Part shown: positions 47,221-56,745 of the stretch, one piece after another
Layout: each line of letters begins with the position of its first letter
Position numbering within the stretch: position 1 is the stretch's first letter
From: Polynucleobacter bastaniensis
GTDB taxonomy: Bacteria > Pseudomonadota > Gammaproteobacteria > Burkholderiales > Burkholderiaceae
Direction: 5' to 3'
Length of the DNA stretch: 64,000 bases
Assembly: GCF_018882205.1 (NCBI RefSeq)
Contig: NZ_JACVOU010000001.1
Coordinates: 124,001-188,000 of the forward strand
Position numbers and translations under genes: made by a program
Notes under the pieces: generated by a model
The model's input: the letters and a program-made list of their open reading frames with translations, nothing else
Databases searched by the model: none
Told to the model about the DNA's origin: nothing

Positions 47221-48351
47221 TTAGCTAGCTAGTGCTACAGAAATGGCCGAGAGTCTTGTAGCATCTACTGCACTGCGAATGCTTTCCCCATTGGATCGCT
47301 CCTCTGCTGGAATGCCTTCAATCACTTCGGCTGTGTTGAGTACCTGAGCATTTTGCATTGCCAAAATTAAAGTGTCGACATTCAGGCCGATGCGTTTAGC
47401 CAAATCTAATAAAGCCTGGCCACGATCAGGCTTGCGCCATACATCCGCACGATTGAACCATGCCAGCACATTGGAAGCTTGATATGCATCCCCTGCTGTC
47501 TGCTCAGTTAATAAATTAAGCTCACTAAAGATTTCACTAAAGTCTCGCACCTCATTTGGCATTTTGACGCACGCTGCCCATGAACGAATTTCACTAGCAG
47601 GCAAATGCATCAGAGTGATAGCGCAGCGATCTTCCAAGCGGTTATCTGATGCATGCAAATGCGCAATGAGCTGCTCACGAAATTCTTCTTTAGCCAAATA
47701 GGATGTCAGTGTTGCGGGTAGCAATATCTTGGCTGCGTCAGCATCTAGCAGAACTTGGAACATTCGCATTGGCTTGCTGGCAGTAAAGCCTCTAGCTAAC
47801 TCCTGCCAAATTCTTTCAGCAGAGAGTGCTGACAATTCATTGGATCGAACGATAGCCTGCAAAGCATCCATAGTTTCTGGCGCTACCGTGAATTCTGGGA
47901 AGCGGGCTGCAAAACGGGCGATGCGTAATAGTCGTAAAGGATCTTCTGCAAACGCATCCGATACATGACGGAAAATTTTTGACGCTAAATCGTCCTGGCC
48001 GTTGTAGGGATCCAAAATAGGTCCTAGCCATTTGCCATCAGCCCCCACCTCTTGAGCCATTGCATTAATAGTAAGATCACGGCGCTCTAGGTCTTGCTCT
48101 AGCGTGATAGTTGGGTCGGCATAAAACAGAAAGCCTTTGTAGCCCTTACCCGTCTTACGCTCCGTACGAGCCAGGGCATATTCAGCTTGAGTCTCTGGAT
48201 GCAGAAAGACGGGGAAATCCTTACCCACCGGACGATACCCCTGAGCAATCATCTCTTCTACGCTAGAGCCCACCACCACATAATCAATGTCGTGTACCGG
48301 CAAACCCATGAGGGTGTCCCGAATAGCACCACCGACTGCATAGATCTTCAT
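47221..48351 (-). CDS. cca: CCA tRNA nucleotidyltransferase with a shortened HD region
   Basis: 376 residues against about 412 for E. coli. It builds and repairs tRNA 3'-CCA ends. The catalytic head is complete: [20 protein letters not shown] (with the DxD metal site) and [12 protein letters not shown], then [19 protein letters not shown]. Downstream, the HD phosphohydrolase segment of E. coli is replaced by a shorter stretch (about residues 220-260) in which no HD pair is seen. So CCA addition is likely intact but phosphatase/phosphodiesterase activity probably lost. It starts four bases after the NDUFA9-like stop. Confidence 0.93.
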   Translation of the reverse strand: MKIYAVGGAIRDTLMGLPVHDIDYVVVGSSVEEMIAQGYRPVGKDFPVFLHPETQAEYALARTERKTGKGYKGFLFYADPTITLEQDLERRDLTINAMAQEVGADGKWLGPILDPYNGQDDLASKIFRHVSDAFAEDPLRLLRIARFAARFPEFTVAPETMDALQAIVRSNELSALSAERIWQELARGFTASKPMRMFQVLLDADAAKILLPATLTSYLAKEEFREQLIAHLHASDNRLEDRCAITLMHLPASEIRSWAACVKMPNEVRDFSEIFSELNLLTEQTAGDAYQASNVLAWFNRADVWRKPDRGQALLDLAKRIGLNVDTLILAMQNAQVLNTAEVIEGIPAEERSNGESIRSAVDATRLSAISVALAS

Positions 48352-48355
48352 CGAC

Positions 48356-49264
48356 TTATTTCATGCCTTCTAGTGTGCGACGACTGATGCCAAACACTTT
48401 ACTCAAGGCATCCACTCCATTTGGCGGCAGAATATTGGGTAATTGCATTGAGGCAATATTGTCACGAGACATTAAAGTCGGAACCGGTAAAAACTCAAAG
48501 GCCAAAGCTTGAAGGTAACCCACAAAATCCGGTACGGGAATGATCGCGCATTTTGTATCGACTTTGCGCGCAGCAAATTCCACAATCTCTTTCATAGTGT
48601 AGACCGTAGGCCCTACCAAATCATAAGACTCACGAATCGTCGATGGCATTTTCAGAGACTTGGTAAACGCACTGGCCACATCATCCACACTTACTGGCTG
48701 GAACTTGGCACCTGAGTTTGCTAAAGGCATCGCCAGAAATAATTTTGTTAACTTAGCAAACAAATTAATAAATTGATCTTGTGCACCAAAAATGACTGAA
48801 GGTCTAAAAATAGTCCAGTCGAGATTGCTAGCTTTTACTGCGGCCTCGCCATCACCTTTACTGCGCTGATACATCGATGGGCCATGAGAATCCGCGCCCA
48901 ATGCACTCATATGCAAGTAACGCTTGAGACCATTCATCTGCATAGCGGTAATAATGCTTTTTGGGAGATCAACATGTGCCGCTTGGAATACTTTTCCATA
49001 AGGCTCTGCTGGCTTGTCATGCAATACACCCACCAAATTAATGACGGCACCGCTAGGCTGGATTCGTGAGCAAAGCTCTTGCAGAGAATCGAACTCATGT
49101 ACATCAGCATCTTCCAAATGTATCTTTGGCAACATGCGTAATTCACGTGCGGATGCTAAGTGCCTAGTGGGCAGCAATACAGAGTAGCCCTCTGCTTGTA
49201 ATTGGGCAGCTAAGACTCTGCCTACAAAACCGTTACCACCAATTAGCAGAATGTCATATTTCAT
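48356..49264 (-). CDS. NDUFA9-like NAD(P)-binding protein (extended SDR)
   Basis: 302 residues. The N-terminal Rossmann motif is [17 protein letters not shown], followed by [33 protein letters not shown] and [15 protein letters not shown]. The family includes complex I subunit NDUFA9, but bacterial members are of unsettled role. The YxxxK motif is present in YQRSKG. It is 23 bases downstream of the slt gene on the same strand. Confidence 0.9.
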   Translation of the reverse strand: MKYDILLIGGNGFVGRVLAAQLQAEGYSVLLPTRHLASARELRMLPKIHLEDADVHEFDSLQELCSRIQPSGAVINLVGVLHDKPAEPYGKVFQAAHVDLPKSIITAMQMNGLKRYLHMSALGADSHGPSMYQRSKGDGEAAVKASNLDWTIFRPSVIFGAQDQFINLFAKLTKLFLAMPLANSGAKFQPVSVDDVASAFTKSLKMPSTIRESYDLVGPTVYTMKEIVEFAARKVDTKCAIIPVPDFVGYLQALAFEFLPVPTLMSRDNIASMQLPNILPPNGVDALSKVFGISRRTLEGMK

Positions 49265-49287
49265 AAAAATCCCATCTCGTTAAATTA

Positions 49288-51252
49288 CTAAGGCAACTCA
49301 GAGGCGTTTGCTACTTTAGGAGTGATCACCCCTAAGCGCTGCTTTAATGATTGTGTCTGACCATACATCACCGATGAATAGTACGTTGAATTGGCTAAAA
49401 CGTTTTTTACGTAAGTGCGTGTTTCGTTGAACGGAATCGTTTCCGCAAAAATGGCACCCTCTGTTGGGCTGGTGAGTTTTTCTCGCCAAGTTTTCGAGCG
49501 TGAAGGGCCGGCGTTATAGGCCGCTGAGGCTAACACCCATGAACCATCCAGATCTACTAAAACCATATTTAAGTAATTGCTACCTAAAGTTAAATTCGTA
49601 TTGGTATCAGTCAATTTATCAATAGTGTATGAAGTCATCCCAATTTTTTTAGCTACATACTTTGCTGTATTCGGCATCACCTGCATCAAGCCTGAAGCAC
49701 CCACCGAGGAAGAGGCATTCATAATGAATCGTGACTCTTGACGAATCAACCCATAAGTCCAGGCCAAGTTCAAGTCGATTTGTTTTGCAATCGGCGACAG
49801 CTCGTCACGATAGGGTGTTGGATAGCGCAAACTGAAATCATGCTCTTGCTTTGTGCGGTCTGCAGTGTTGACAACGCGGTCATATAGACCGATACGCTTG
49901 GCGTACTCAGCAGATGCTAACAACTGCTTATCAGTCATATTACGCAACTCCCAGTTCCACTCCCGATTGCCTTCAAAACGCAAATTCATAGCATAGAAAC
50001 GCTCGCCCCTGATAAAGCCTTTACGTTGAGACATCGCTTCGATTTCTGCATCACCAACCTTAGTACGTGCAGGCACATGATTTGATTTACCAAGATCTTC
50101 ACGTGCAAGCTGCCCATAAAAATTATATTGATCGGCAACGAGCTCAAGGTTTTCGCGTGCCTTATCATTTTGTCCATCTGCCTTTAATGCACGCGCATAC
50201 CAGTAGGTCCAAGCAGGATCTTTACTTCTTACCGCAGGATTCATGCCTTCAATCGCATTTTTTACCAGCGTCCAATCCTTAGCGCGCAAGCCTGCACGCA
50301 CTTTCCACTCTTGGCCTTCAGTAGAGAGTAGTTCGTTAAAACCTAGCTCCTGTTGAAGACGATAGGCATCATCTGCATTGGAGTCTAATTTCTTTGCGAG
50401 GAACTGGCCAATGACACCCCAAACTACAGCTTGATTCTCTTTGCTATAGCGTGATGGGTTTTGTGAAAAATCTTTAAACGCTTTTGCAGGATCTGCTTTG
50501 GCAGCCTTCACAATCTCGGCAATAGGATCTTCGCCACCTAAGCGACGCGACATCGTATCAAAGCCCATCTCGCTAGCAGCGCGGCCGATTGCCTTTGCTT
50601 CGCTCAGCGTCATACCTCCGGCGCTAACCAAGGTGGGCACTAATTCTTGGCACGCTTGGCCAAAATAGCGTGGGTCTAATAATATTGCGCGTGCATCAAT
50701 CGCTAATTTAGTTGGGTTCTCACCTTGGACTAATTTCGACTGTAATGAATAGCATTTCACCTGGGTGTCATCATCTAAAGCAAACTTGGGATATTCAGCA
50801 TCAAAACGCGACCAATCTTTTCGCTTGCCTAATACGAGCAGCCAGTCATTACGCATCCGATCGGCCAGAGCGGTACCTTGATACTGATTTAGAAAAGCCA
50901 TTACTTGAGAGTCAGCATTGCTATCTGCTCGGGCAACGCCCGCACTGTCAAATAACTGGGGCTTAATACGGAAATAAGCTACATAGTCGTCATAGGGGTA
51001 ATTGGAAAGGCTAGCAGCTAATGTTTGTGCGCGAGCTACATCATTTCTTTTGGCGGCCTCACGTAACTCAATAAAAGTGCGATCACCCTCAGTGATCTCA
51101 AAGGCTGCAATCCTACTTTCTTTAGTCTGGGTAGTTTTCTTGGCCTTCTCTGCAGAAATACTGGGCGTAGAAACTGTCAGGGCCAGAAATAGCATTCCGC
51201 CCATGATTTTTTTCCAACCACCAAAAAGATCAAAACTCTTTTTCACCGTCAT
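49288..51252 (-). CDS. Soluble lytic murein transglycosylase (Slt70 type)
   Basis: 654 residues with a signal-like N terminus (MTVKKSFDLFGGWKKIMGGMLF... to PSISAEKA). The long helical superhelix is followed by the C-terminal lysozyme-like domain: LIRQESRFIMNASSSVGASG, with the catalytic glutamate in RQES, then LMQVMPNTAKYVAKK and AAYNAGPSRSKTW. It cuts glycan strands and forms anhydro-muropeptides, which the AmpG-like permease in this window could recycle. It is divergent from the 5-formyl-THF gene by 40 bases. Confidence 0.94.
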   Translation of the reverse strand: MTVKKSFDLFGGWKKIMGGMLFLALTVSTPSISAEKAKKTTQTKESRIAAFEITEGDRTFIELREAAKRNDVARAQTLAASLSNYPYDDYVAYFRIKPQLFDSAGVARADSNADSQVMAFLNQYQGTALADRMRNDWLLVLGKRKDWSRFDAEYPKFALDDDTQVKCYSLQSKLVQGENPTKLAIDARAILLDPRYFGQACQELVPTLVSAGGMTLSEAKAIGRAASEMGFDTMSRRLGGEDPIAEIVKAAKADPAKAFKDFSQNPSRYSKENQAVVWGVIGQFLAKKLDSNADDAYRLQQELGFNELLSTEGQEWKVRAGLRAKDWTLVKNAIEGMNPAVRSKDPAWTYWYARALKADGQNDKARENLELVADQYNFYGQLAREDLGKSNHVPARTKVGDAEIEAMSQRKGFIRGERFYAMNLRFEGNREWNWELRNMTDKQLLASAEYAKRIGLYDRVVNTADRTKQEHDFSLRYPTPYRDELSPIAKQIDLNLAWTYGLIRQESRFIMNASSSVGASGLMQVMPNTAKYVAKKIGMTSYTIDKLTDTNTNLTLGSNYLNMVLVDLDGSWVLASAAYNAGPSRSKTWREKLTSPTEGAIFAETIPFNETRTYVKNVLANSTYYSSVMYGQTQSLKQRLGVITPKVANASELP

Positions 51253-51292
51253 ACCCTATCGATTTACTATATCTCTTAATTTTCGCCTGATA

Positions 51293-51925
51293 ATGGTCGA
51301 TATGCACGGCAATTCTCCAAAATCGCTTCGGCAGGACTTGCTAGCCCAAAGAAAACAGTTTGCGGCTAGCGCAAGCTATCCCATCACTAAAGAAGCCATT
51401 TTGGCTGGCCTAGCGAGTTTTCTGGCTGACCATGACACCCAAGTTCAATCCATTGCCTTGTATTGCCCCATACAAGATGAGCTTGATATACGACCTACAT
51501 TATTAGCTTGGGCTCAGAGTAAGTCAGGTAAAACGCTGGCGCTCCCATTTGCGCGTGCTGATAAACATTTGGATTTTTATATCTGGCAAGAGGGTGACCT
51601 ACTTATTCCAAGTCGCCACGGCGTTCCCGAGCCAGACCCCAATAACCCCCGCAGACCTCAAATTACTCCAGACTGTATTTTGATTCCCTGCGTTGGTTGG
51701 TCACAATCCAAGGTAGGCGATAAAACCCATCATTGGCGACTGGGCTATGGGGGGGGCTATTTTGACCGCACTTTAGCGCAATTGCGTACAGCCAAGCCTA
51801 AGCTACTCTGTATAGGAATTGGCTTTGATTGGCAAAGGTTAGATGATGCGCAGTGGCAAGCTCAAGCACATGATGAGCCTTTAGATGCCATGCTGACTGA
51901 GTCAGGTTTAGTGATTACCTATTGA
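51293..51925 (+). CDS. 5-formyltetrahydrofolate cyclo-ligase
   Basis: 210 residues from the ATG at 51293; an ATG at 51302 is equally possible and the frame stays open far upstream through slt. It recycles 5-formyl-THF to 5,10-methenyl-THF with ATP. Features are KSLRQDLLAQRKQF (substrate/ATP), IALYCPIQDELDIRPTL, then DCILIPCVGWS and the RLGYGGGYFDRTLAQL motif. The stop overlaps the convergent metF by 11 bases. 6S RNA often precedes this gene in gammaproteobacteria, but there is no room here. Confidence 0.93.
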   Translation: MVDMHGNSPKSLRQDLLAQRKQFAASASYPITKEAILAGLASFLADHDTQVQSIALYCPIQDELDIRPTLLAWAQSKSGKTLALPFARADKHLDFYIWQEGDLLIPSRHGVPEPDPNNPRRPQITPDCILIPCVGWSQSKVGDKTHHWRLGYGGGYFDRTLAQLRTAKPKLLCIGIGFDWQRLDDAQWQAQAHDEPLDAMLTESGLVITY

Positions 51926-52745
51926 GACTTAAATTATCTGCAATCGCTAAAACGGCATCAGCCTGATTCAGCGAATAGAAGTGCAGTCCAGGTGCACCCG
52001 CTACTAAAAGCTGGTCGCAAAGATCAGTAACCACTTCTTCACCAAACGCGCGAATCGAGGCAGTGTCATCACCATAAGACTGCAAGCGCAAACGAATCCA
52101 ACGTGGGATTTCTGCTCCGCAGGCATCAGAAAAACGTAGCAACTGAGTACTATTGGTGATCGGCATGATTCCAGCAATAACGGGCTGAGTAACACCTAAT
52201 TCATATGCCTCATCCACAAAACGAAAATAGGCATCGCTGTTATAAAAATATTGCGTGACTGCGGAGTTTGCTCCAGCTTTCATTTTCTGCACAAAGAAGT
52301 CAACATCAGTTGCTGGTGATTTGGCCTGAGGATGGCATTCTGGATAGGCAGCGACATCAATGTGAAACCAGTCACCAGTTTCGGCACGAATAAATTCAAC
52401 CAATTCATTAGCATGATGGAACTCACCATACTGACCCATGCCAGATGGTAAGTCACCACGTAAAGCTACGATACGCTTGATACCTAAAGCCTGATATTGC
52501 TTCAACATCTCACGCACGCTCTCACGTGAGCTTCCAACACAAGATAAGTGGGGAGCAACCGCTGCACCCGCAGCGTGAATGTCGCTCACCACTTTTAATG
52601 TGCCAGATTGAGTAGAGCCACCAGCGCCAAAGGTCACAGAATAAAAAGCGGGCTTAAGCATTTCACTAAAACGCTCACGCACGAGATGCAACTTGTTCTC
52701 ACCTTCAGGTGTTTTTGGAGGAAAGAATTCAACACTTAATTCCAT
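51915..52745 (-). CDS. metF: Methylenetetrahydrofolate reductase
   Basis: 276 residues, short bacterial type. It reduces 5,10-methylene-THF to 5-methyl-THF for MetH. SVEFFPPKTPEGENKLH at the N terminus, then SVTFGAGGSTQSGT, VALRGDLPSG and TQYFYNSDAYFRF are diagnostic. It lies 47 bases after the ahcY stop on the same strand, so the SAH riboswitch probably also governs it. Confidence 0.96.
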   Translation of the reverse strand: MELSVEFFPPKTPEGENKLHLVRERFSEMLKPAFYSVTFGAGGSTQSGTLKVVSDIHAAGAAVAPHLSCVGSSRESVREMLKQYQALGIKRIVALRGDLPSGMGQYGEFHHANELVEFIRAETGDWFHIDVAAYPECHPQAKSPATDVDFFVQKMKAGANSAVTQYFYNSDAYFRFVDEAYELGVTQPVIAGIMPITNSTQLLRFSDACGAEIPRWIRLRLQSYGDDTASIRAFGEEVVTDLCDQLLVAGAPGLHFYSLNQADAVLAIADNLSLNR

Positions 52746-52792
52746 GATCTTGGGCCTGTATCTCTATTGAACAATGTCTAGCAAGGAGCAGA

Positions 52793-54238
52793 TTAATAAC
52801 GGTAGTGATCGGTCTTATAAGGACCTTCCTTCGTTACACCAATGTAGGAAGCTTGCTGATCTGACAATACAGTTAACTGAGCATTTAGAGTCTTAAGTTG
52901 TAAACGAGCCACCTTCTCATCCAAATGCTTAGGCAAGGTGTAAACACCAACTGGGTATTTATCTGTACCAAAGGCATTCCACAGTTCAATCTGCGCAATT
53001 ACCTGGTTCGCAAATGAAGAGCTCATCACATAAGATGGATGGCCTGTACCGCAACCGAGGTTAACCAAACGACCTTTAGCCAAGATGATGATGCGCTTCT
53101 CAGGATTGCCATTGCTTGCTGGGAAAATCACGTGATCTACTTGAGGCTTGATTTCTTCCCACTTGTATTTCTCGATACCAGCAACATCAATCTCGTTATC
53201 GAAGTGACCAATATTACAAACGATGGCTTGATTCTTCATCTTGACCATATGGTCATGTGTAATCACATGGTAGTTACCAGTTGCTGAAACAAAAATGTCT
53301 GCCTTATCTGCAGCGTAATCCATGGTGACTACGCGATAACCTTCCATCGCAGCTTGCAATGCGCAAATTGGGTCCACTTCAGTCACCCAAACTTGAGCAG
53401 ACAAAGCGCGTAAGGCTTGTGCCGAACCCTTACCTACATCACCATAACCACACACAACGGCAACCTTACCAGCAACCATGACATCGGTAGCACGCTTGAT
53501 CGCATCGACTAAAGACTCGCGGCAACCATAGAGGTTATCGAACTTGCTCTTGGTAACGGAGTCATTGACGTTAATAGCTGGGAACTTTAATTCCCCTTTA
53601 GCAAACATCTGATAAAGGCGATGTACACCCGTAGTAGTTTCTTCTGTAACACCCTTAACTTTTTCTAAACAAGTGGAATACCAAGTTGGATCTTGCACCA
53701 ATTTCTTTTTAATGGCCGCAAACAAAATGGTTTCTTCTTCGCTCGTTGGGTTATTCAAGCAAGCTTGATCTTTTTCAGCGCGTGCGCCGAGGTGCAATAG
53801 TAAAGTCGCATCGCCACCGTCATCCAAAATCATATTAGTGAAACCACCATCAGCCCACTCAAAAATACGGTGGGTGTAATCCCAGTACTGCTCAAGCGTT
53901 TCACCCTTGATCGCAAACACCGGTGTGCCATTCGCAGCAATTGCTGCAGCAGCGTGGTCTTGGGTAGAAAAAATATTGCAAGATGCCCATTGCACTTCAG
54001 CACCAAGAGCTTCTAAAGTCTCAATCAATACTGCAGTTTGAATAGTCATGTGCAATGAGCCAGTGATGCGTGCACCACGTAATGGCTGCTGAGCTGCGAA
54101 CTCATCGCGAATTGCAATCAGGCCTGGCATTTCAGTTTCAGCAATGGCGATTTCTTTACGGCCAAAGTCAGCCAAAGAAATATCGGCAATAGCGCAACGG
54201 GTTGCAACAAAGTTGTTTAAATCGGAAACGGTACTCAT
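52793..54238 (-). CDS. ahcY: Adenosylhomocysteinase (S-adenosylhomocysteine hydrolase)
   Basis: 481 residues from the ATG at 54238, which has GGAG five bases upstream; a GTG/ATG frame 20 codons longer would run into the riboswitch platform. It splits SAH into adenosine and homocysteine, relieving inhibition of methylases. The NAD-binding [21 protein letters not shown], the C-terminal [17 protein letters not shown] and KTDHYRY at the end are characteristic. Length matches the large proteobacterial form with the 40-residue insertion. It heads the ahcY-metF unit. Confidence 0.97.
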   Translation of the reverse strand: MSTVSDLNNFVATRCAIADISLADFGRKEIAIAETEMPGLIAIRDEFAAQQPLRGARITGSLHMTIQTAVLIETLEALGAEVQWASCNIFSTQDHAAAAIAANGTPVFAIKGETLEQYWDYTHRIFEWADGGFTNMILDDGGDATLLLHLGARAEKDQACLNNPTSEEETILFAAIKKKLVQDPTWYSTCLEKVKGVTEETTTGVHRLYQMFAKGELKFPAINVNDSVTKSKFDNLYGCRESLVDAIKRATDVMVAGKVAVVCGYGDVGKGSAQALRALSAQVWVTEVDPICALQAAMEGYRVVTMDYAADKADIFVSATGNYHVITHDHMVKMKNQAIVCNIGHFDNEIDVAGIEKYKWEEIKPQVDHVIFPASNGNPEKRIIILAKGRLVNLGCGTGHPSYVMSSSFANQVIAQIELWNAFGTDKYPVGVYTLPKHLDEKVARLQLKTLNAQLTVLSDQQASYIGVTKEGPYKTDHYRY

Positions 54239-54243
54239 GAATG

Positions 54244-54309
54244 CTCCAGCTAAATACGATCCAATGCTGGAGTAGAAACTCGCTAGCCATTGAATCATGG
54301 GTTAGCGAG
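54244..54309 (-). promoter_or_regulatory. Likely expression platform of the SAH riboswitch, start-site-masking hairpin
   Basis: Leftward, CTCCAGC (54272-54266) pairs with GCTGGAG (54250-54244), which contains the GGAG ribosome site of ahcY. Just upstream, CTCGCTA (54309-54303) pairs with TAGCGAG (54285-54279), and the 5' arm shares CTC with the aptamer's last helix. A third, small alternative GAGT-TTCT-ACTC (54281-54270) spans both hairpins. This makes a translational on-switch plausible. Base pairing is read by eye; energies were not computed. Confidence 0.6.
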
Positions 54310-54410
54310 CGCAGTTGCAATTAGCAAACTCTGGGGTTATCTAGGAGTTCACTCCCTTCAAGCCTGGGGAAACACTGGTTCTCAGTATTCCTTGCAACGC
54401 TCCTTGAAGG
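54306..54410 (-). ncRNA. SAH riboswitch aptamer upstream of ahcY-metF
   Basis: On the leftward strand the element opens with CCTTCAAGGAGCGTTGCAAG, continues to CCCAGGCTTGAAGG and ends with TTGCAACTGCGCTC. The core GAGCG-TTGCAA, CCCAGGCTTG and GCGCTC blocks match the known SAH riboswitch consensus (Ralstonia-type: GAGGAGCGCUGCAA ... CCCAGGCUCG ... GCGCUC). CCTTCAAG pairs with CTTGAAGG to form P1, and GAGCG...TTGCAA pairs with TTGCAAC...CGCTC to close the pseudoknot. SAH riboswitches turn ahcY on when SAH builds up. Confidence 0.93.
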
Positions 54411-54440
54411 TATGGCGAAATTGTAATCAATTTCGCCATA
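54411..54440. repeat. Perfect 30-bp palindrome abutting the SAH aptamer
   Basis: TATGGCGAAATTG (54411-54423) and CAATTTCGCCATA (54428-54440) are perfect inverted repeats around TAAT. The arms contain GGCGAAAT/ATTTCGCC, and a third copy of ATTTCGCC occurs at 54440-54447, offset by 10 bp. The leftward strand includes TACAAT at 54425-54420, a good -10 that would place the RNA start next to the aptamer. No T-run follows the stem on the metK/ahcY strand, so an operator is more likely than a terminator. Confidence 0.6.
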
Positions 54441-54490
54441 TTTCGCCTCAATACAACAACATACTGCCAATTTACTACCTAGAAAGCAGA

Positions 54491-55657
54491 TTACAAGCCA
54501 GCAGCTGCACGTAATACAGGCGCCTTATCGCACTGTTCCCAAGTAAATTCTGGTTCCTCACGACCAAAGTGGCCATATGCAGCAGTCTTGCGATAAATCG
54601 GGCGCAAGAGGTTCAACATCTTGACGATGCCTTTTGGACGCAAATCAAAATGCTCCGATACCAATTGCGCAATCTTCTCGTCAGAGATCTTGCCGGTACC
54701 AAAAGTGCTCACCATCACTGAAGTTGGCTTCGCTACACCAATAGCGTAAGAGATTTGAATCAAGCACTTGCTTGCCAAACCTGCAGCAACCACATTCTTA
54801 GCCACATAACGGCCAGCGTAAGCAGCAGAACGGTCTACCTTAGAAGGATCCTTACCTGAGAACGCGCCGCCGCCGTGAGGAGCCGCGCCGCCGTATGTGT
54901 CGACAATAATCTTGCGACCTGTCAGACCACAATCGCCTTGCGGGCCACCAATCACAAATCGACCTGTTGGATTTACCAAGAAGTTAATTGCACCTTTGAT
55001 CAAATGCTTTGGCAATACCGGTTTGATAATTTCTTCGATCACTGCTTCACGCAATTTCTCAAGAGAAATTTCTTCATCATGCTGCGTGGAAAGAACTACG
55101 GTATCGATTGAGTCAGGCTTACCATCCACGTAACGCAAGGTCACTTGAGACTTGGCATCTGGACGCAGCCAGTTCAAACGGCCATCACGGCGCAATTGAG
55201 ATTGACGCTCAACCAAGCGGTGTGACAAATGAATTGGCAAGGGCATGAGCTCTGTAGTTTCATCACAGGCATAACCGAACATCAAGCCTTGGTCGCCAGC
55301 GCCTTGATCTAAGCCGTCGTCATGCGCCTTATCAACGCCTTGAGCAATATCTGGGCTTTGCTTGTCATAGGCAACTAAAACCGCGCAACCTTTGTAGTCA
55401 ATACCGTAGTCAGTGTTGTCATAACCAATCTCACGCAAAGTGTTGCGAGCTACTTGGATATAGTCTACGTTAGCGTTCGTTGTGATCTCGCCAGCCAACA
55501 CTACGAGGCCGGTGTTACACAGGGTTTCCGCAGCTACACGCGCAGTTGGATCCTGAGCCAGGATCGAATCCAAGATGGCATCAGAAATTTGGTCTGCTAC
55601 TTTATCGGGATGACCTTCAGAAACTGATTCTGAGGTGAAGAAGTAATCATTTGCCAT
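54491..55657 (-). CDS. metK: S-adenosylmethionine synthase
   Basis: 388 residues. It makes SAM from methionine and [24 protein letters not shown] at the start, [12 protein letters not shown], the [21 protein letters not shown] loop and [20 protein letters not shown] are family signatures. AAAGGA sits seven bases before the ATG. It is followed about 80 bases on by the ahcY control region on the same strand; whether transcripts run through is not clear. Confidence 0.98.
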   Translation of the reverse strand: MANDYFFTSESVSEGHPDKVADQISDAILDSILAQDPTARVAAETLCNTGLVVLAGEITTNANVDYIQVARNTLREIGYDNTDYGIDYKGCAVLVAYDKQSPDIAQGVDKAHDDGLDQGAGDQGLMFGYACDETTELMPLPIHLSHRLVERQSQLRRDGRLNWLRPDAKSQVTLRYVDGKPDSIDTVVLSTQHDEEISLEKLREAVIEEIIKPVLPKHLIKGAINFLVNPTGRFVIGGPQGDCGLTGRKIIVDTYGGAAPHGGGAFSGKDPSKVDRSAAYAGRYVAKNVVAAGLASKCLIQISYAIGVAKPTSVMVSTFGTGKISDEKIAQLVSEHFDLRPKGIVKMLNLLRPIYRKTAAYGHFGREEPEFTWEQCDKAPVLRAAAGL

Positions 55658-55781
55658 TGCATATTCCTTTAAAAATTAACACGATCTATAGGACAACTCG
55701 ACGTGCCAGGAATTTCAACGGCGACGCTTTAGCAGAATTTATGAATCGCCCTGCAAGTTGCCTTAACTCAGCGATGTATGA

Positions 55782-55811
55782 ATTCTATCCGAAAAATGCC
55801 TTATTCATCAA
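55782..55811 (-). promoter_or_regulatory. Candidate sigma-70 promoter of metK
   Basis: Leftward: TTGATG (-35, 55806-55811), 18-base spacer, TAGAAT (-10, 55782-55787). It would give a leader of about 120 bases before the metK ATG. I found no known SAM riboswitch in that leader, although it has a short GGCGA/TCGCC hairpin. The 203-base gap from 55658 to 55860 must also hold the promoter of the rightward acyltransferase genes. Confidence 0.35.
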
Positions 55812-55860
55812 GCATCAGTGGAAATTTGGCCCTATCGCCCGCATTGAATATCATTAGAGG

Positions 55861-56721
55861 GTGCGCAAACTCCTTCTCAAGCTAACCCTCGCTGCAATTG
55901 CAGTGTTGCCCTTATTCCTAGTTCAGGTCATTGGGGCTGCCTTAGGGATATTGGCCTATGTAGGATCCAAGCAATATCGATCACTTTTTCACCCTCAATA
56001 TGAGGCGGTTATTAAAAGCCATCATCTCCCACTTCAAATCTGGAATGCGGCGGCGGCCTCCGGGCAGCTCTTCTCAGACAGCCTGTGGATTTGGCGCAAC
56101 CCCAAAAAAGCACTTTCCCTGGTTGAAATACAAGACTGGGATCTAGTCGAGGCAGCCATCAATGAAGGTCATGGCCTAGTCATGCTCACGCCGCACCTTG
56201 GCGGCTTTGAAATCATTCCCCGAGTATTGGCTCAGCACTTCCCTGCCACCATCCTCTATCGCCCCTCCCGCCAAGAATGGCTCAACGAAGTGGTTGAAGA
56301 GGGTCGCGCCTACCCCAATATGCATTTCGTACCAACCAACCTGAACGGCGTTCGTCAAATGACGCGCGCCCTCACGCGAGGCGAGGCCATTGGCATTCTT
56401 CCAGATCAAGTGCCAAGTGGCGGTGAAGGCGTTTGGGTACCCTTCTTTGGGCGCTTAGCTTATACAACCCCGCTGCCAGCACGCTTAGCGAATCGTAACA
56501 ACACACCTGTTGTGATGTTTACCGCCAAACGTAAAGGACTGGGTAAAGGCTGGCTCATGCAAGCCAAGAGACTGGGGCCGCTTTCTGAGGATTCCACGCT
56601 AGCGGCTGCCGAACTAAACATTGCCATTGAGAATGCAATCCTAGTTGCGCCCAATCAATTCATCTGGGCCTATAACCGCTACAAACATCCAAGTGGAGCA
56701 GAATTACCACCAAGCAATTAG
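55861..56721 (+). CDS. LpxL/HtrB family lipid A late acyltransferase, first copy
   Basis: 286 residues starting at GTG; an in-frame TAG two codons upstream rules out anything longer. One N-terminal membrane anchor (LKLTLAAIAVLPLFLVQVIG) is followed by the acyltransferase domain: MLTPHLGGFEIIPRVL has the HX4E catalytic motif, and GILPDQVPSGGEGVWVPFFGR is typical. These enzymes add secondary acyl chains to lipid A. Whether this is LpxL, LpxM or an ornithine-lipid type acyltransferase cannot be told. A second family member follows 24 bases downstream. Confidence 0.9.
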   Translation: MRKLLLKLTLAAIAVLPLFLVQVIGAALGILAYVGSKQYRSLFHPQYEAVIKSHHLPLQIWNAAAASGQLFSDSLWIWRNPKKALSLVEIQDWDLVEAAINEGHGLVMLTPHLGGFEIIPRVLAQHFPATILYRPSRQEWLNEVVEEGRAYPNMHFVPTNLNGVRQMTRALTRGEAIGILPDQVPSGGEGVWVPFFGRLAYTTPLPARLANRNNTPVVMFTAKRKGLGKGWLMQAKRLGPLSEDSTLAAAELNIAIENAILVAPNQFIWAYNRYKHPSGAELPPSN

Positions 56722-56745
56722 TTAATAAATTTATAATTAATTCTC

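Noticed and set aside
55658..55770. A SAM-binding riboswitch in the metK leader (TTCCTGGCACGTCG resembles part of the SAM/SAH motif).
   Set aside because: The flanking stem and the pseudoknot to the ribosome site that define the motif are missing, and no SAM-II-like block is seen.
55651..55857. Rightward 68-codon frame just before the first acyltransferase.
   Set aside because: It begins inside metK on the other strand, has no recognisable motif and no clear ribosome site; the space is better used by promoters.
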